A DNA stretch of 47,726 nt from Crenarchaeota archaeon 13_1_40CM_3_52_17 (GCA_001918745.1 MNGN01000036.1:1-47726); one strand, 5' to 3'. Positions 36,021-45,066 are shown, counted from the stretch's first letter. Made by a program: numbers and translations. Notes: generated from the letters alone by a model not told the origin.

Positions 36021-36429
36021 AGCTCCGCCTCTTGTCTAGAACGAGAAGGAAGGTCAATGATGCGAAGAACATCAAAATCACAAGCGACACGATGTAGGCA
36101 AGCGCGGCGCTGCTTGAGGCTACGCCTGGGTATTGGAGGGCGGTCATCAAAGCGAATGCAGGGGCTACTATCTGAAGAGGAAAGAGAGCGAGCCCGACCC
36201 ATAGACCCCATCTCGTCACACGCATTATTCCTAAAGAGCCGATAATCGACAATGCTCCGATAATATACAATGGGTAAAGTGTCGTGTCCTGTACTACTAG
36301 GGGATAGATGAGATAGTACGCGCCAGAGGCGGCGTAGAAGAACGACGAGAAAGAGAGACCAACCGGGCGTACAGTTCCAGCGGAAATCGCCTCGTCCTTT
36401 GACTCTTGCTTGGCTTCTTGCTTAGGCAT
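36013..36429 (-). CDS. Four-TM membrane protein, unknown
   Basis: 138 aa from the ATG at 36429 (MPKQEAKQESKDEA). Longer starts (ATG 36456, TTG 36465) are open but would crowd the divergent agmatinase promoter. A polar N-terminus precedes four hydrophobic segments, among them FSSFFYAASGAYYLIYPLVV and LYIIGALSIIGSLGIM. It ends in LLVLDKRRSFK. No family recognised. It overlaps the topA end by 8 bp convergently. Confidence 0.65.
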   Translation of the reverse strand: MPKQEAKQESKDEAISAGTVRPVGLSFSSFFYAASGAYYLIYPLVVQDTTLYPLYIIGALSIIGSLGIMRVTRWGLWVGLALFPLQIVAPAFALMTALQYPGVASSSAALAYIVSLVILMFFASLTFLLVLDKRRSFK

Positions 36430-36504
36430 CGTAGTGTTCGAACGCCGGGTCAGCATCTTCCCCAATAAGCTTTACAACAGCTGCTCCTAGCGCTGTCGAG
36501 AGAT

Positions 36505-37398
36505 TTGAGCCGAGCGAAGCTATACCTGTCAACCAGGGTCCCATTCACCGGGATATCGTCGACCTATGACAAGTCCCACTTCGTTTTTTTCGGTGTTCCC
36601 TATGACAAGACTAGCACCTACAAGGCTGGATCAAGGTTTGCGCCCGGAGCTATCCGAGATGTCTCCGCTAACATGGAACTCTACAGTGTTCGGTCAGAAG
36701 TGGATCTAGAGAAAGTCGCAGTTCATGACTGGGGAGATGTTGATGTCGTGGAGGACCTTGTCGAAACTCTCGCTAGAGTCAAGACTGTCTGTTCTGAGCT
36801 GTTGGAAGCAAAGAAGATTCCTGTCATGGCTGGAGGAGAGCACTCCATAACAAAGGCAGCGGCGGATGCTCTGCCCAAAGACACAGGGCTATTGAGCTTT
36901 GATGCTCATCTTGACCTTCGGGACGAGTTTCTGGGAGAGAAACTGTCTCACGCTACGTTCATGCGGAGAGTGTCCGAGCTGCTTGGCCCGGATCACATCA
37001 TGGAAATCGGAATACGCGCTTTCTCCAAGCCCGAGTTGGATTTCACAAGAAAATCCGGAGTTACGATGATTACTCCACAAGACTTGAGGAAGACAGGAAT
37101 TCCGAAAACAGTTCAGAGAATCAGAGGATTCCTGTCCCAATTTTCGCACAGCTATGTGACGGTGGATATCGACGTTCTGGATCCGGCGTTTGCTCCGGGC
37201 GTTGGAAATCCTGAGCCGGATGGGCTTTCGACAGACGAGCTTCTTACACTCGTTGATGCTTCAATGAGTAGGAACACTGTTGGGTTGGATCTTGTCGAAG
37301 TGTCTCCACAGTTGGATTCGGGCCAAACGGCCGCGGTCGGTGTAAAGGTCATATTCGAGGCTATCGCTGCCCTGTCACGGCGGAGCAATAAGACGTGA
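36505..37398 (+). CDS. speB: Agmatinase / ureohydrolase family
   Basis: 297 aa, TTG start. The dimanganese signatures are complete: GGEHS (110-114), SFDAHLDLRD (131-140), DIDVLDPAFAPG near 217 and GLDLVEVSP near 255. The family usually reads DAHTD and SHGT; here they are DAHLD and SHAT. It hydrolyses agmatine or a related guanidino compound, giving putrescine for polyamines. The 4-bp overlap (GTGA) with the HPr-kinase-like gene shows coupling. Confidence 0.9.
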   Translation: MSRAKLYLSTRVPFTGISSTYDKSHFVFFGVPYDKTSTYKAGSRFAPGAIRDVSANMELYSVRSEVDLEKVAVHDWGDVDVVEDLVETLARVKTVCSELLEAKKIPVMAGGEHSITKAAADALPKDTGLLSFDAHLDLRDEFLGEKLSHATFMRRVSELLGPDHIMEIGIRAFSKPELDFTRKSGVTMITPQDLRKTGIPKTVQRIRGFLSQFSHSYVTVDIDVLDPAFAPGVGNPEPDGLSTDELLTLVDASMSRNTVGLDLVEVSPQLDSGQTAAVGVKVIFEAIAALSRRSNKT

Positions 37399-38570
37399 AA
37401 CTGGACAACTACATCACAGCGGCCACCGCTCGAGTCAAAAGCGACAAGAACGTACCAAGAGCCAAGTTTGAAAAGCTCAAGGCCGTCGCCGAGAAAAAAC
37501 TCTTAGACACAAAAGCGGCAAGTTCAAAGGCCGACCTCAACGGCGTTACAGTCGAGTTCCACGGAAACAGCAAACATCAGATTGACTTTTGGAAACTAAA
37601 CTGGAAGAAAGCTCCTGATTCCTCCCACGCCGACGCGAAGATCTATTCAGCATACGGGGTTGAGGGACACGAGCCTGCCGCCTACTACTGCCCGGACACG
37701 CACGAATCAGTCTTCTTCAACACGGAATACTACGGACAGTGCAAGAGCTGGGCCCTGGGTATGGCTGCCGCGATCATGGAGGAGAAACGGAATACCCACT
37801 CGATACACGGGGCTTGCGTCGACGTCTCGGGCAGAGGAGTCATAATCGTTGCTCCAACAGGTACTGGCAAGACGACTCAAGCCTTCAAACTGATGGAGCT
37901 TCCAGGAGGAAGAATCGTTGGAGACGACTGGGTCTACATAGACCACAATGAAGGAGAACAACTCAGCCACCTGATTGGGAGGCAACCTGAGAAGAGTCTC
38001 TACATGAGAACAGAGACTCAGATGAGCAAGACGTGGCTTCGAAAGATCTTCGACGAGAGCAAATGCGAGAACGTCACCGCAAAGAAAGAGAATTGCGAGT
38101 TCACACAGGGTCCAACAGGTTGCAAACTAACAAACGGCAAATGCGTGTTCGATGAAGGGCTGCATTGGTGCTACTACGCTTTCGGAAACAGCAGAGCTTT
38201 GGTCCCTCGAGAAAAAGTGTTCGGGGCGGGGAAGGTTACCGATCAGGCGAAAATCAGGCTCTTGGTTCTATTACGAAGAGACGATAAGAGTCCTCCAGAA
38301 GTCCATTTGGACGCTGACGAGGCGATAAAGATACTCATGAAGGGAGAGTACATGGTACGCCCTGGTGCCGGGCCGAAAGAGATGTGGGGGAAACTTGCCA
38401 GCGAACCTTGGTACAACCCCTACTTGCTTCTCTTAGACCATGCTCGCCAAGAACAATTCTTCCGGCGAATGATTTCCAAGTTCCACGTCAAATGTTTGCT
38501 CCTAAACACAGGCGTCGACAACATAGAAGGAACTCACAAACGAATTATTTCTATGCTCGAGAGCACCTAG
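37395..38570 (+). CDS. HPr kinase / PEPCK-like P-loop protein with Cys cluster
   Basis: 391 aa, GTG start overlapping the agmatinase stop. The N-terminal 100 residues are a mixed domain. A P-loop GVIIVAPTGTGKTTQ lies at about 148-162, and GRIVGDDWVYI (172-182) fits the Walker B-like strand of HPr kinase. The signature HPr kinase loop is not clear. An insertion holds five cysteines (224, 234, 243, 250, 259), spaced as a possible metal site. It probably phosphorylates an unknown protein or small molecule; the coupling to agmatinase suggests control of polyamine or nitrogen metabolism. The fold is fairly clear; the substrate is not. Confidence 0.75.
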   Translation: MKLDNYITAATARVKSDKNVPRAKFEKLKAVAEKKLLDTKAASSKADLNGVTVEFHGNSKHQIDFWKLNWKKAPDSSHADAKIYSAYGVEGHEPAAYYCPDTHESVFFNTEYYGQCKSWALGMAAAIMEEKRNTHSIHGACVDVSGRGVIIVAPTGTGKTTQAFKLMELPGGRIVGDDWVYIDHNEGEQLSHLIGRQPEKSLYMRTETQMSKTWLRKIFDESKCENVTAKKENCEFTQGPTGCKLTNGKCVFDEGLHWCYYAFGNSRALVPREKVFGAGKVTDQAKIRLLVLLRRDDKSPPEVHLDADEAIKILMKGEYMVRPGAGPKEMWGKLASEPWYNPYLLLLDHARQEQFFRRMISKFHVKCLLLNTGVDNIEGTHKRIISMLEST

Positions 38571-38622
38571 GATCGAATTCGTACTCAAAAACGTTAAGAC
38601 ACCCTCGGGGAAGTCGTAGCAT

Positions 38623-38775
38623 ATGCTTCCGAAACGTTCAGGTGCAATCGCAAAGAAACGAAAAAGGTACTACTACTATGCTGGAAAAGAGGCCAAAGCA
38701 AAGAAAGTTGTAAAGAAAAAGCCAAAGCCAAAGAAGCCTGCGAAAAAGTTAGCGCGAAAACCAAGAAAGCAATAG
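38623..38775 (+). CDS. Lys-rich basic mini-protein (histone H1-tail-like)
   Basis: 50 aa, ATG start, not long enough for many callers. It has 18 Lys and 5 Arg with one Glu. Segments KKRKRYYYYAGKEAKAKK and KKKPKPKKPAKKLARKPRK resemble the AKKP repeats of H1-like chromatin proteins. A tetra-tyrosine lies at 16-19. Probably binds nucleic acid or ribosomal RNA; whether it is a chromatin protein is inference. It is the last plus-strand gene before the convergent priS. Confidence 0.65.
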   Translation: MLPKRSGAIAKKRKRYYYYAGKEAKAKKVVKKKPKPKKPAKKLARKPRKQ

Positions 38776-38780
38776 CCCCT

Positions 38781-39590
38781 TCAGCTCAAGGCGAAACCTG
38801 GAAGAAAGCGAGAGTCAGTCACAAGGTCCATAGAACGGACGCCGAACCTATCCAACGGTGCAACAAGGCGATTTACTAACCCGTTGAGGGAATGCGGCAG
38901 TCTAATCAGTCTCATGGCTCCGCCCGCGACCCACTCGTCCATCAAGAAGCCTCTACGAACTAGACAGCGGATCAACTTGAGCCGTTGCCTTTGTGTCCAG
39001 AAGAACGTGTCTTCATCCAGAACATGAATGTGGAACCCTCTCCCAGAATAGACCAGCCGAAGTTCTCCGAAAGAACCAGACAGTTCATCCATCAATTCGA
39101 GGGCCTGTTCTTGTGCCAATTGGAGTTCTAATCTGCAAAAGGACAGTCCTTGCCGTTTGCTCAGTTTCTTCTCAAGGTTGCCGTGTATTGGACAATCGAA
39201 ATTCTCGGGATCAATATCAAAAGCTAGTTGTTGACCAAACGATTTGCCTAGTTCTTCGATTTTGCCTGGGCCACGTCTGGCTTCTTCCCAGTTTCCGTAT
39301 ACGTTCCTGTCGTAATATACTGATTCAGGCCGGAATTCTACACAATATCGTCGGAGATCCTCTAACCCCTTGTATTCATCAATGAGAATTGTTCGGGATC
39401 TATCCTTTCGATATTCAGCCGGGAAGATTTTTGTGTGCCGTCCGATAACAACCGCGAAGACTACTGGTCCTGACCAGCCTCGAAACCATTTTTGCACGAG
39501 ATCTGTCTTGAACTCTCGCCGGTAAAATTCGTATCTCTCTTGAACCGTTGCGGGGCGCATTTGGCCCGGGAATCGGTACCGCGACCTCAT
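38781..39590 (-). CDS. priS: DNA primase small (catalytic) subunit
   Basis: 269 aa, ATG start. The catalytic pair is in LAFDIDPE. RLVYSGRGFHIHV carries the nucleotide-binding Ser/Arg/His group. A C-x-H...C zinc-binding region is seen (FDCPIHGNLEKK, then SFCRLEL). Length is below the usual 330-400 aa; the family's extra helical subdomain seems reduced. It makes RNA or DNA primers with PriL, which is not in this window. It is 3 bp behind the ligase gene, thus co-transcribed. A LigD-type polymerase reading is possible but fits less well. Confidence 0.85.
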   Translation of the reverse strand: MRSRYRFPGQMRPATVQERYEFYRREFKTDLVQKWFRGWSGPVVFAVVIGRHTKIFPAEYRKDRSRTILIDEYKGLEDLRRYCVEFRPESVYYDRNVYGNWEEARRGPGKIEELGKSFGQQLAFDIDPENFDCPIHGNLEKKLSKRQGLSFCRLELQLAQEQALELMDELSGSFGELRLVYSGRGFHIHVLDEDTFFWTQRQRLKLIRCLVRRGFLMDEWVAGGAMRLIRLPHSLNGLVNRLVAPLDRFGVRSMDLVTDSRFLPGFALS

Positions 39591-39593
39591 CGT

Positions 39594-41378
39594 CTACGCT
39601 GCTTCGACCGTAGTATTTTCGGTAACCTTCTTCAGTTGAGCCCGATACATCTCTACTATTTCATCCGTTGTGGTGCTGTCTTCAGCTGATTTGTCCTCAC
39701 GATATTTTCCAGTAAACCGTGGAAACCTCACGGCCAAACCTGCCCCCGGCCTGATACTATTCATTCCACAGGTGTGTATTGGGCTCAGCGTGATTTCTGC
39801 GCCAACTATTTCGAGGACGAGTCCTGCGACGAACCATACGTCTGCCTCGATCTTGGAATCTAACCTCGAGTGCCGATGATCCACACTATATTTCTCAAGA
39901 AGTTTGGGCAATTTGTCTAGGTCTTCATCGGTAAATCCGGAACCACATTTGCACACTGTTCTGAATAAGTCGTTGCGCTTGTCATAGGCTGCAAGCAGCA
40001 GGGCGCCGTAAGTTCCACCTCGCCGTCCTTTGCCTGCGAACGCTCCTACTACGGCGAGGTCGACGCTGTCTTGCATTTCCGATTTGTAGTCGCGCTTATA
40101 CTTGATCCAGGTCCATCCCCTTGCTCCGGCCTTGTAAGTAGAGTCACGGCCAATTGATTTGATCATCAAGCCTTCACAACCGTCGGCGACTGCCTCCTGC
40201 ATGAAATCATCTAACTGTTCGGGGTCATTGCAAATTTTCTGTTGAGAAAGGTCGAGTCTTTCATTCTTTGGGATCAGCTTTCGAAGCCGTTCGCGTCTTT
40301 CGAGATAAGGCCGGTCAGTATAGTCAATTGTGTCAGCGTACAGTAGATCAAAAGGAAAGAAAGCAACCGGTATGTCCTGAATCGTTTTTTCAAGGTCGTA
40401 TTTTCTGCCTCTACGTTGCGAGATTAACTGGAATGGTAGAAGCTCACCTGTTGCCGGGTCAACTGGAACTGCTTCTCCTTCAAGGATAATCGCGATTCCT
40501 TCTAGATTCTCCTTGAGTAATTGTTGCACATCTGGAAATTGGTCGGTAATGTTTTCAAGGCGTCTGGAGAAGAGCGTTGTCCCGTTAGAGGAGACGTGCG
40601 CTTGAATCCTTAGGCCGTCGTACTTGTACTCGGCTGCACATTCCCCGTTCATCTTCTCGAGAATTGCTTTCGCTTCGGAGAGTCGTTCCGCGAGCATCGG
40701 TCGAATAGGCCTACCAACAGTAACCTTGAGGGATTCAATTGCTTTCATTCCTCCAGTAGCGAGAGTTCTAGCAACGTAGCCAAGGTCCGATGAGCGATTG
40801 TAGGCGCGCTCTAGAGTGAGCCTTGACTCTTTTCCACCTCCGAGGGAAATCGCGAGAGCGTCAAGGAGGGTCATGTCGGCGACTCCAAGCCGGAGACGAC
40901 CTAGAGCCATTCTAGTGATGTATTTCGCCTCGGTAGGAGAAGCCTTTCCCAAGAGGGTTGTCAAATGTCTGACTTTAGAGTCAATGGAGCCTTGGCCTAC
41001 CTCATGTGCTATCGTGTCGAAAACATTGTAGACCTCCTCGACAGTGGGGGCCTTTCTCTGAAAGGACACCTGGGTCCTGTCTTTGAGGAGTTGCTCAGCA
41101 ACTGTTCCTAGATCGCCCAACTTCTTGTAGAGGGTTGCAGCCTTCGACTCCGCTTGTCCGGTAACTCTCGTCAGCGCGCGAAAGAGGAGCTTCTCTGCTA
41201 CTCCTAGCTCAATGCCGAGAAAATCTGGATAGAGCTTTCCCTGAGTTAGGTAAACCACTTTATCGATAATTGAGCGCGGTGTAGCATCTATGAGTTCGAC
41301 AAGAAGGCGGGTTATCTCCAGCCGTTTCGTGGTCGCTTCGATCTTAGTGTACGTTTCGACTATCCGCGAATAGAGCAA
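39594..41378 (-). CDS. lig: ATP-dependent DNA ligase
   Basis: 594 aa, TTG start. The N-terminal DNA-binding domain (about 1-210) is helical. The nucleotidyl lysine lies in EYKYDGLRIQ (motif I). Motif III-like VAFFPFDLLYAD, motif IV EGLMIKS and motif V WIKYKRDY are visible. It seals nicks on lagging-strand fragments. It is the first gene of the pair with priS. Length matches archaeal ligases (about 560-610). Confidence 0.96.
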   Translation of the reverse strand: MLYSRIVETYTKIEATTKRLEITRLLVELIDATPRSIIDKVVYLTQGKLYPDFLGIELGVAEKLLFRALTRVTGQAESKAATLYKKLGDLGTVAEQLLKDRTQVSFQRKAPTVEEVYNVFDTIAHEVGQGSIDSKVRHLTTLLGKASPTEAKYITRMALGRLRLGVADMTLLDALAISLGGGKESRLTLERAYNRSSDLGYVARTLATGGMKAIESLKVTVGRPIRPMLAERLSEAKAILEKMNGECAAEYKYDGLRIQAHVSSNGTTLFSRRLENITDQFPDVQQLLKENLEGIAIILEGEAVPVDPATGELLPFQLISQRRGRKYDLEKTIQDIPVAFFPFDLLYADTIDYTDRPYLERRERLRKLIPKNERLDLSQQKICNDPEQLDDFMQEAVADGCEGLMIKSIGRDSTYKAGARGWTWIKYKRDYKSEMQDSVDLAVVGAFAGKGRRGGTYGALLLAAYDKRNDLFRTVCKCGSGFTDEDLDKLPKLLEKYSVDHRHSRLDSKIEADVWFVAGLVLEIVGAEITLSPIHTCGMNSIRPGAGLAVRFPRFTGKYREDKSAEDSTTTDEIVEMYRAQLKKVTENTTVEAA

Positions 41379-41419
41379 GATGTAGAAGCAGCTCGGTAGA
41401 AGATGATTGCCAGATGCTC

Positions 41420-42370
41420 TTAATTGGTTACTTGTGTTCCGGTAGAACCTTTGATTGCTCTTTCCAGATCGCCGAGGCTAGCTATCACCGATCTTTTTCC
41501 GCCGTTCCGGAGGAACCTAATCGCCGCTTCCACTTTTGGCCCCATGCTTCCCGCTGCGAAGGACCCCTTTTTAGCGTACATCTCAAGTTCATGGCGACTG
41601 ATCTTTGACAGTAATTGCTGGTCTTTCTTACCGTAATTGACGTAGACGCCTTGAACATCAGTAAGAATGACCAAGTTTTCCGCGTGAATCGAGGTGGCCA
41701 ATCTCTCCGCGGCTAGGTCCTTGTCGATTACGGCCTCTACTCCCTTCAGCTGGTTGCCTTGTCTTATGACCGGTACTCCTCCCCCTCCGCACGCAATTAC
41801 CACTGACTCCTCGTCGACCAGAACCCGGATTGCTTCATCTTCTATGACGGCTTTAGGGTCCGGTGACGGTACGAATCTTCTGTATCCTCGGCCTGAGTCC
41901 TCTTCGATAACGAGGTCCCTCCTTTCTTGCAGTAAGGCATCTCTCTGCTCTCTTGTGTAGAATGGCCCAATAGGCTTTGAAGGGTGCTGAAACGCGGGGT
42001 CGTTCTGCTCAACTAGGACCTGTGTGACAACCGTTGCAACTGCTTTGCTCGTTCGACGCTTGGATAGTTCGTCTTGAAGAGATTGTTGAATGATGTAACC
42101 GAGGAATCCTTGGGTTTCTGCTCCACAAGCGTGGAGGGGCAAAGGAGGTACTTTCGTTCGACCCATCTCATGTCTTATGACGGTTGCACCTATCTGGGGG
42201 CCGTTTCCGTGGACAATGACAATTCTAAGACCTTGTTCTACGAGGGTCGCTATCTGAGTCGCTGTGAATCTCACGTTTTCATATTGTTCTTCGAATGTCC
42301 CCTCTTGATTGCGTTGAAGAATGGCGTTCCCGCCAAGGGCGAGGACTGTTATTGGAGTCTGATGTGGCAA
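41420..42370 (-). CDS. arcC: Carbamate kinase
   Basis: 316 aa from TTG 42370 (family-like start, PHQTPITVLALGGNAIL). A longer frame to 42484 adds a poorly conserved 38-residue lead. Key regions: IVIVHGNGPQIG, VIACGGGGVPV, AVIDKDLAAERLA and GSMGPKVEAAIRFL. It forms carbamoyl phosphate from ATP and carbamate, or ATP in the reverse. No arginine deiminase or ornithine carbamoyltransferase gene is near. It lies 42 bp upstream of the ligase gene. Confidence 0.93.
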   Translation of the reverse strand: MPHQTPITVLALGGNAILQRNQEGTFEEQYENVRFTATQIATLVEQGLRIVIVHGNGPQIGATVIRHEMGRTKVPPLPLHACGAETQGFLGYIIQQSLQDELSKRRTSKAVATVVTQVLVEQNDPAFQHPSKPIGPFYTREQRDALLQERRDLVIEEDSGRGYRRFVPSPDPKAVIEDEAIRVLVDEESVVIACGGGGVPVIRQGNQLKGVEAVIDKDLAAERLATSIHAENLVILTDVQGVYVNYGKKDQQLLSKISRHELEMYAKKGSFAAGSMGPKVEAAIRFLRNGGKRSVIASLGDLERAIKGSTGTQVTN

Positions 42371-42608
42371 GCTCGTTTTCTCTCTTCGAGGGACCGTGCG
42401 GGAAGGCGAGGTCCCTTTTGTCTCTAACGTCTCCGCTCCGAAGCAAGACTCGGAATGCGCTAGTGCCCTCCAAGTGACAAACAACCCCTATTCTTTGCCG
42501 AGAGATTTGGCGCCCTTAAAGGCGAGCTGTGATTGCCTTCTGCGCTTGCTGAGGCATTTGGATTTGGTCGGGTATGCCATATGATTGCGATTATTCAATT
42601 GACAGATC

Positions 42609-43271
42609 GTGACTGCTGACATGGAGGCGTCCCCACAAAACCACGCTCGAAGCGTAAAGCGGTACTATGTCGTGGGTGAATTCTACGACTGGGTAACCGA
42701 TCCTAAGGCTCTGGAACGAATATTCCATTGGGGAAGATCCACCGTTGCTAAGAGGTTGATTCGAAGGCTAGGCAGATCACAGTTCGCGCTGGATATCGGC
42801 TGCGGGACCGGTTTGATTACGAGGTACATTCGGTCTTCGCGAATCGTTGGCGTTGATATCAATCGATGGAACCTTCTCAGGGCAAAGAGACGGATTCCGG
42901 ACGCCGATTTTGTCCAATGCGATGTCGAGCACATGCCGCTCCGAAATGGTCTAGCTGATTTTGCGGTCTGCACAGAAGTGGTCGAGCATCTCTATCTCCC
43001 TGCCCGTGGTCTCGGGGAAATCGCAAGAGTAATGCGACCTAACGGTACTTTCATCGGTTCGGTTCCGAGCAGCAATCCCTTGTGGAGATTCCGTAATATT
43101 CTAAGTGTGACTCATCCGCAATCCGAACCCTTTCACAATAATTTCTCGAAGCCTCAACTGAAAGCATTGCTGTCTAGGTTCTTTGCTCATACGAATTTGT
43201 TCTACGAGAATCTGCTGATGAACCTCTTCTTCATGGCGCGGGGACCTGAATCCAACCTTAGCGAGGCCTAA
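42609..43271 (+). CDS. Class I SAM-dependent methyltransferase
   Basis: 220 aa, GTG start (ATG at 42621 also possible). The SAM motif LDIGCGTGLITRYI is followed by VGVDINRWNLL and the CDVEHMPL stretch, then AVCTEVVEHLYLPARGLGEI, a methyltransferase 11/12-type core. Substrate unknown. It is transcribed away from the carbamate kinase gene, with no clear partner. Confidence 0.85.
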   Translation: MTADMEASPQNHARSVKRYYVVGEFYDWVTDPKALERIFHWGRSTVAKRLIRRLGRSQFALDIGCGTGLITRYIRSSRIVGVDINRWNLLRAKRRIPDADFVQCDVEHMPLRNGLADFAVCTEVVEHLYLPARGLGEIARVMRPNGTFIGSVPSSNPLWRFRNILSVTHPQSEPFHNNFSKPQLKALLSRFFAHTNLFYENLLMNLFFMARGPESNLSEA

Positions 43272-43291
43272 ACCCCAAAGCCTGCTGGTTG

Positions 43292-43298
43292 TTAAATA
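43292..43298 (+). promoter_or_regulatory. TATA-like element of the DUF4382-like gene
   Basis: TTAAATA lies 32 bp upstream of the ATG at 43330, giving a start about 10 bases from the ATG, so a short-leader transcript. Confidence 0.35.
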
Positions 43299-43329
43299 GC
43301 AGTGTTTTCTCCCAAGCGCCACAATACCA

Positions 43330-43854
43330 ATGTACCCTTACCCTGGATGGCGGCGAGTGATCTTCGTCGCAGTGCTCGTCGTCGTGCTCGTCATTGCCTT
43401 GGCCCCCTCGATCACCCAGGGCACCATCAAGGTCCACATCTACGGATTAACTAACCGCGGGGTCGTTGACCATCTGTATGTCAAATTCTCGAACTTACAA
43501 CTCCACACTTACGGTTTCGGATCCAATGTAGGATGGGTCAACGTTACTGAGACTACCCCGATCATCGATCTTATCCCTGTTACCGCTCAGTTTTTGCCAC
43601 AGATCGTGGCTTCTGCCCAGATAACTTCAGGCAAATACGATGCAATCAAATTATTCATGACAAATTCGACCGCGCTAATAGGCTCCACTCACGTGTCCCT
43701 GTCAAATACGCCGACACTGAGTGCAAATTTCGCGCTACCTATCACTCCGAACGGCTTTGGAGACGTTCTGTTGCTGGTAAGCTTCGATGAGTCCCTTGTC
43801 TTGGCAAATCCGGCTGCCCTATCGGTCCAAGTTGTACAGACATCAGTCGTGTGA
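43330..43854 (+). CDS. Anchored extracytoplasmic DUF4382-like protein
   Basis: 174 aa, ATG start. A signal anchor is at about 9-27 (VIFVAVLVVVLVIALAP). The rest is a beta domain with VKFSNLQLHTYG, WVNVTE and ITSGKYDAIKLFM, in the order seen in DUF4382 lipoprotein or surface families. Likely on the outer face of the membrane. Function unknown. It is followed by dCTP deaminase-like gene 47 bp downstream. Confidence 0.72.
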   Translation: MYPYPGWRRVIFVAVLVVVLVIALAPSITQGTIKVHIYGLTNRGVVDHLYVKFSNLQLHTYGFGSNVGWVNVTETTPIIDLIPVTAQFLPQIVASAQITSGKYDAIKLFMTNSTALIGSTHVSLSNTPTLSANFALPITPNGFGDVLLLVSFDESLVLANPAALSVQVVQTSVV

Positions 43855-43901
43855 AACGGCTACCGAAACCATCAAATTCGACCCTCGAATAAGCGATTTG
43901 C

Positions 43902-44438
43902 ATGTGCGTGATTGGCAAGAACCAACTGGTTAGCCTGATCAAGGCTCACAAGTGCATTCATCCATTTGACTATGGGCTTCTTGACGGAGACGGTTATGTT
44001 CTCACGGTGAAGGAGGAGAGGACTCTCCATTATCTGGAACACCAGAACCTTGTCTCCAACGAGATTGTGTTTACTCCTCCGGAGTTTGTTGCGCATCTCA
44101 CCGCCAAGAGTAAGTATGGCAGAATGGGGCTTTCGTTTCTGAACGCCGCAAAAGTCCACAGCGGCTTCATAGGTCGTCTCGCCCTCGAACTGGTCAACCT
44201 CAGCAACGAGCGACAACCAATAACAATCAAGAGGGGTGATCCTCTAATGCACATCGAGTTCATGAAGCGCGAAGGAGAAGCCTCCCCATACAACGGAGGC
44301 TACATGTTCCAATTCATGAGCGAAGACGAGATTGGGGAATACATGTCGATCCTTGCGAGAGATTTCAAGACCTTGTTCCCCAAAGAGTACCTTACAAAGG
44401 CGGCTCAAGCGCGGGTTGCGCTAGTTACTCATATCTAG
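43902..44438 (+). CDS. dcd: dCTP deaminase / dUTPase-like protein
   Basis: 178 aa, ATG start. AKSKYGRMGLSFLNAAKVHSG, then FIGRLALELVNLS with the catalytic Glu, matches dCTP deaminases. It makes dUMP or dUTP precursors of dTTP. The N-terminal CVIGKNQLVSLI and the C-terminal Gly/Phe stretch are family-like. It may be mono- or bifunctional; this cannot be decided here. It shares a pyrimidine theme with the nearby HD nucleotidase-like gene. Confidence 0.85.
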   Translation: MCVIGKNQLVSLIKAHKCIHPFDYGLLDGDGYVLTVKEERTLHYLEHQNLVSNEIVFTPPEFVAHLTAKSKYGRMGLSFLNAAKVHSGFIGRLALELVNLSNERQPITIKRGDPLMHIEFMKREGEASPYNGGYMFQFMSEDEIGEYMSILARDFKTLFPKEYLTKAAQARVALVTHI

Positions 44439-44505
44439 CCGGCTCCATTGTCGAATAAACTGGAGCTATTGTCCACGGCCAGCTGGGATCCGCATAGGCC
44501 GGATC

Positions 44506-45066
44506 TCAGGACTTGGAGGAAATTTCGTCCAAGAGCCGCTTTAGCTTGGGATCTTTGATTGCTGCCATAGAGGACTCGTAGAATTCCTTCAGCTTCGCTG
44601 CTTCGATCCCTCCCCTGGCATATTCGTTCGCCTGGAGTGCCATCTCCAGCTTATCGAGTTCGTGAACCAGCTGGGCTTCCTTACTCCTTTCGTTCTCCAG
44701 CTCCGACCACAGTTCTCGGTAAGCTCGCTGATTCTCCCGTGGAAAGTGCGAAAGGAGTTGTTCTCGGGCCGAGATTTTCTGAGTTCTAACGATATTTTCT
44801 CCCCTCAACTCTTTATCCTGAGGAGTGAGATCCCCTGTAATTGCTTCTTCCAGGTCGTGCAATAGCGCAAGCTTTAGCAATCTTTCTACGTTGTATCCTC
44901 GTCGTTCACCTTCGAATAAACATAGAAGCGACAGTGCAAAAGAATGATCGGCGACCGACTCATTTCTTTGAAGACGAAGCTTCTTGAGCCACCCTCTGCG
45001 CGGTTCAGATTTCAATCTTGCAGCGAATTCCCAAAACTGGACAAGCGGGTCCAAGCCTATTTCCAC
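44506..45066 (-). CDS. HD-domain hydrolase, YfbR/nucleotidase-like
   Basis: 186 aa from GTG 45066; TTG 45054 or an ATG at 45114 are other starts, the last overlapping the next gene. The HD core is complete: ESVADHSFAL (His), LALLHDLEEAITGDLTP (HD) and VHELDKLEMALQANEY (Asp). These hydrolases remove phosphate from deoxynucleoside monophosphates. Adjacent to the dcd-like gene, 67 bp away convergently. Substrate inferred. Confidence 0.82.
   Translation of the reverse strand: MEIGLDPLVQFWEFAARLKSEPRRGWLKKLRLQRNESVADHSFALSLLCLFEGERRGYNVERLLKLALLHDLEEAITGDLTPQDKELRGENIVRTQKISAREQLLSHFPRENQRAYRELWSELENERSKEAQLVHELDKLEMALQANEYARGGIEAAKLKEFYESSMAAIKDPKLKRLLDEISSKS

Noticed and set aside
38384-38713. 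109-aa frame overlapping the HPr-kinase-like gene end
   Set aside because: Basic shadow; the Lys-rich 50-aa frame in another phase is the better gene.
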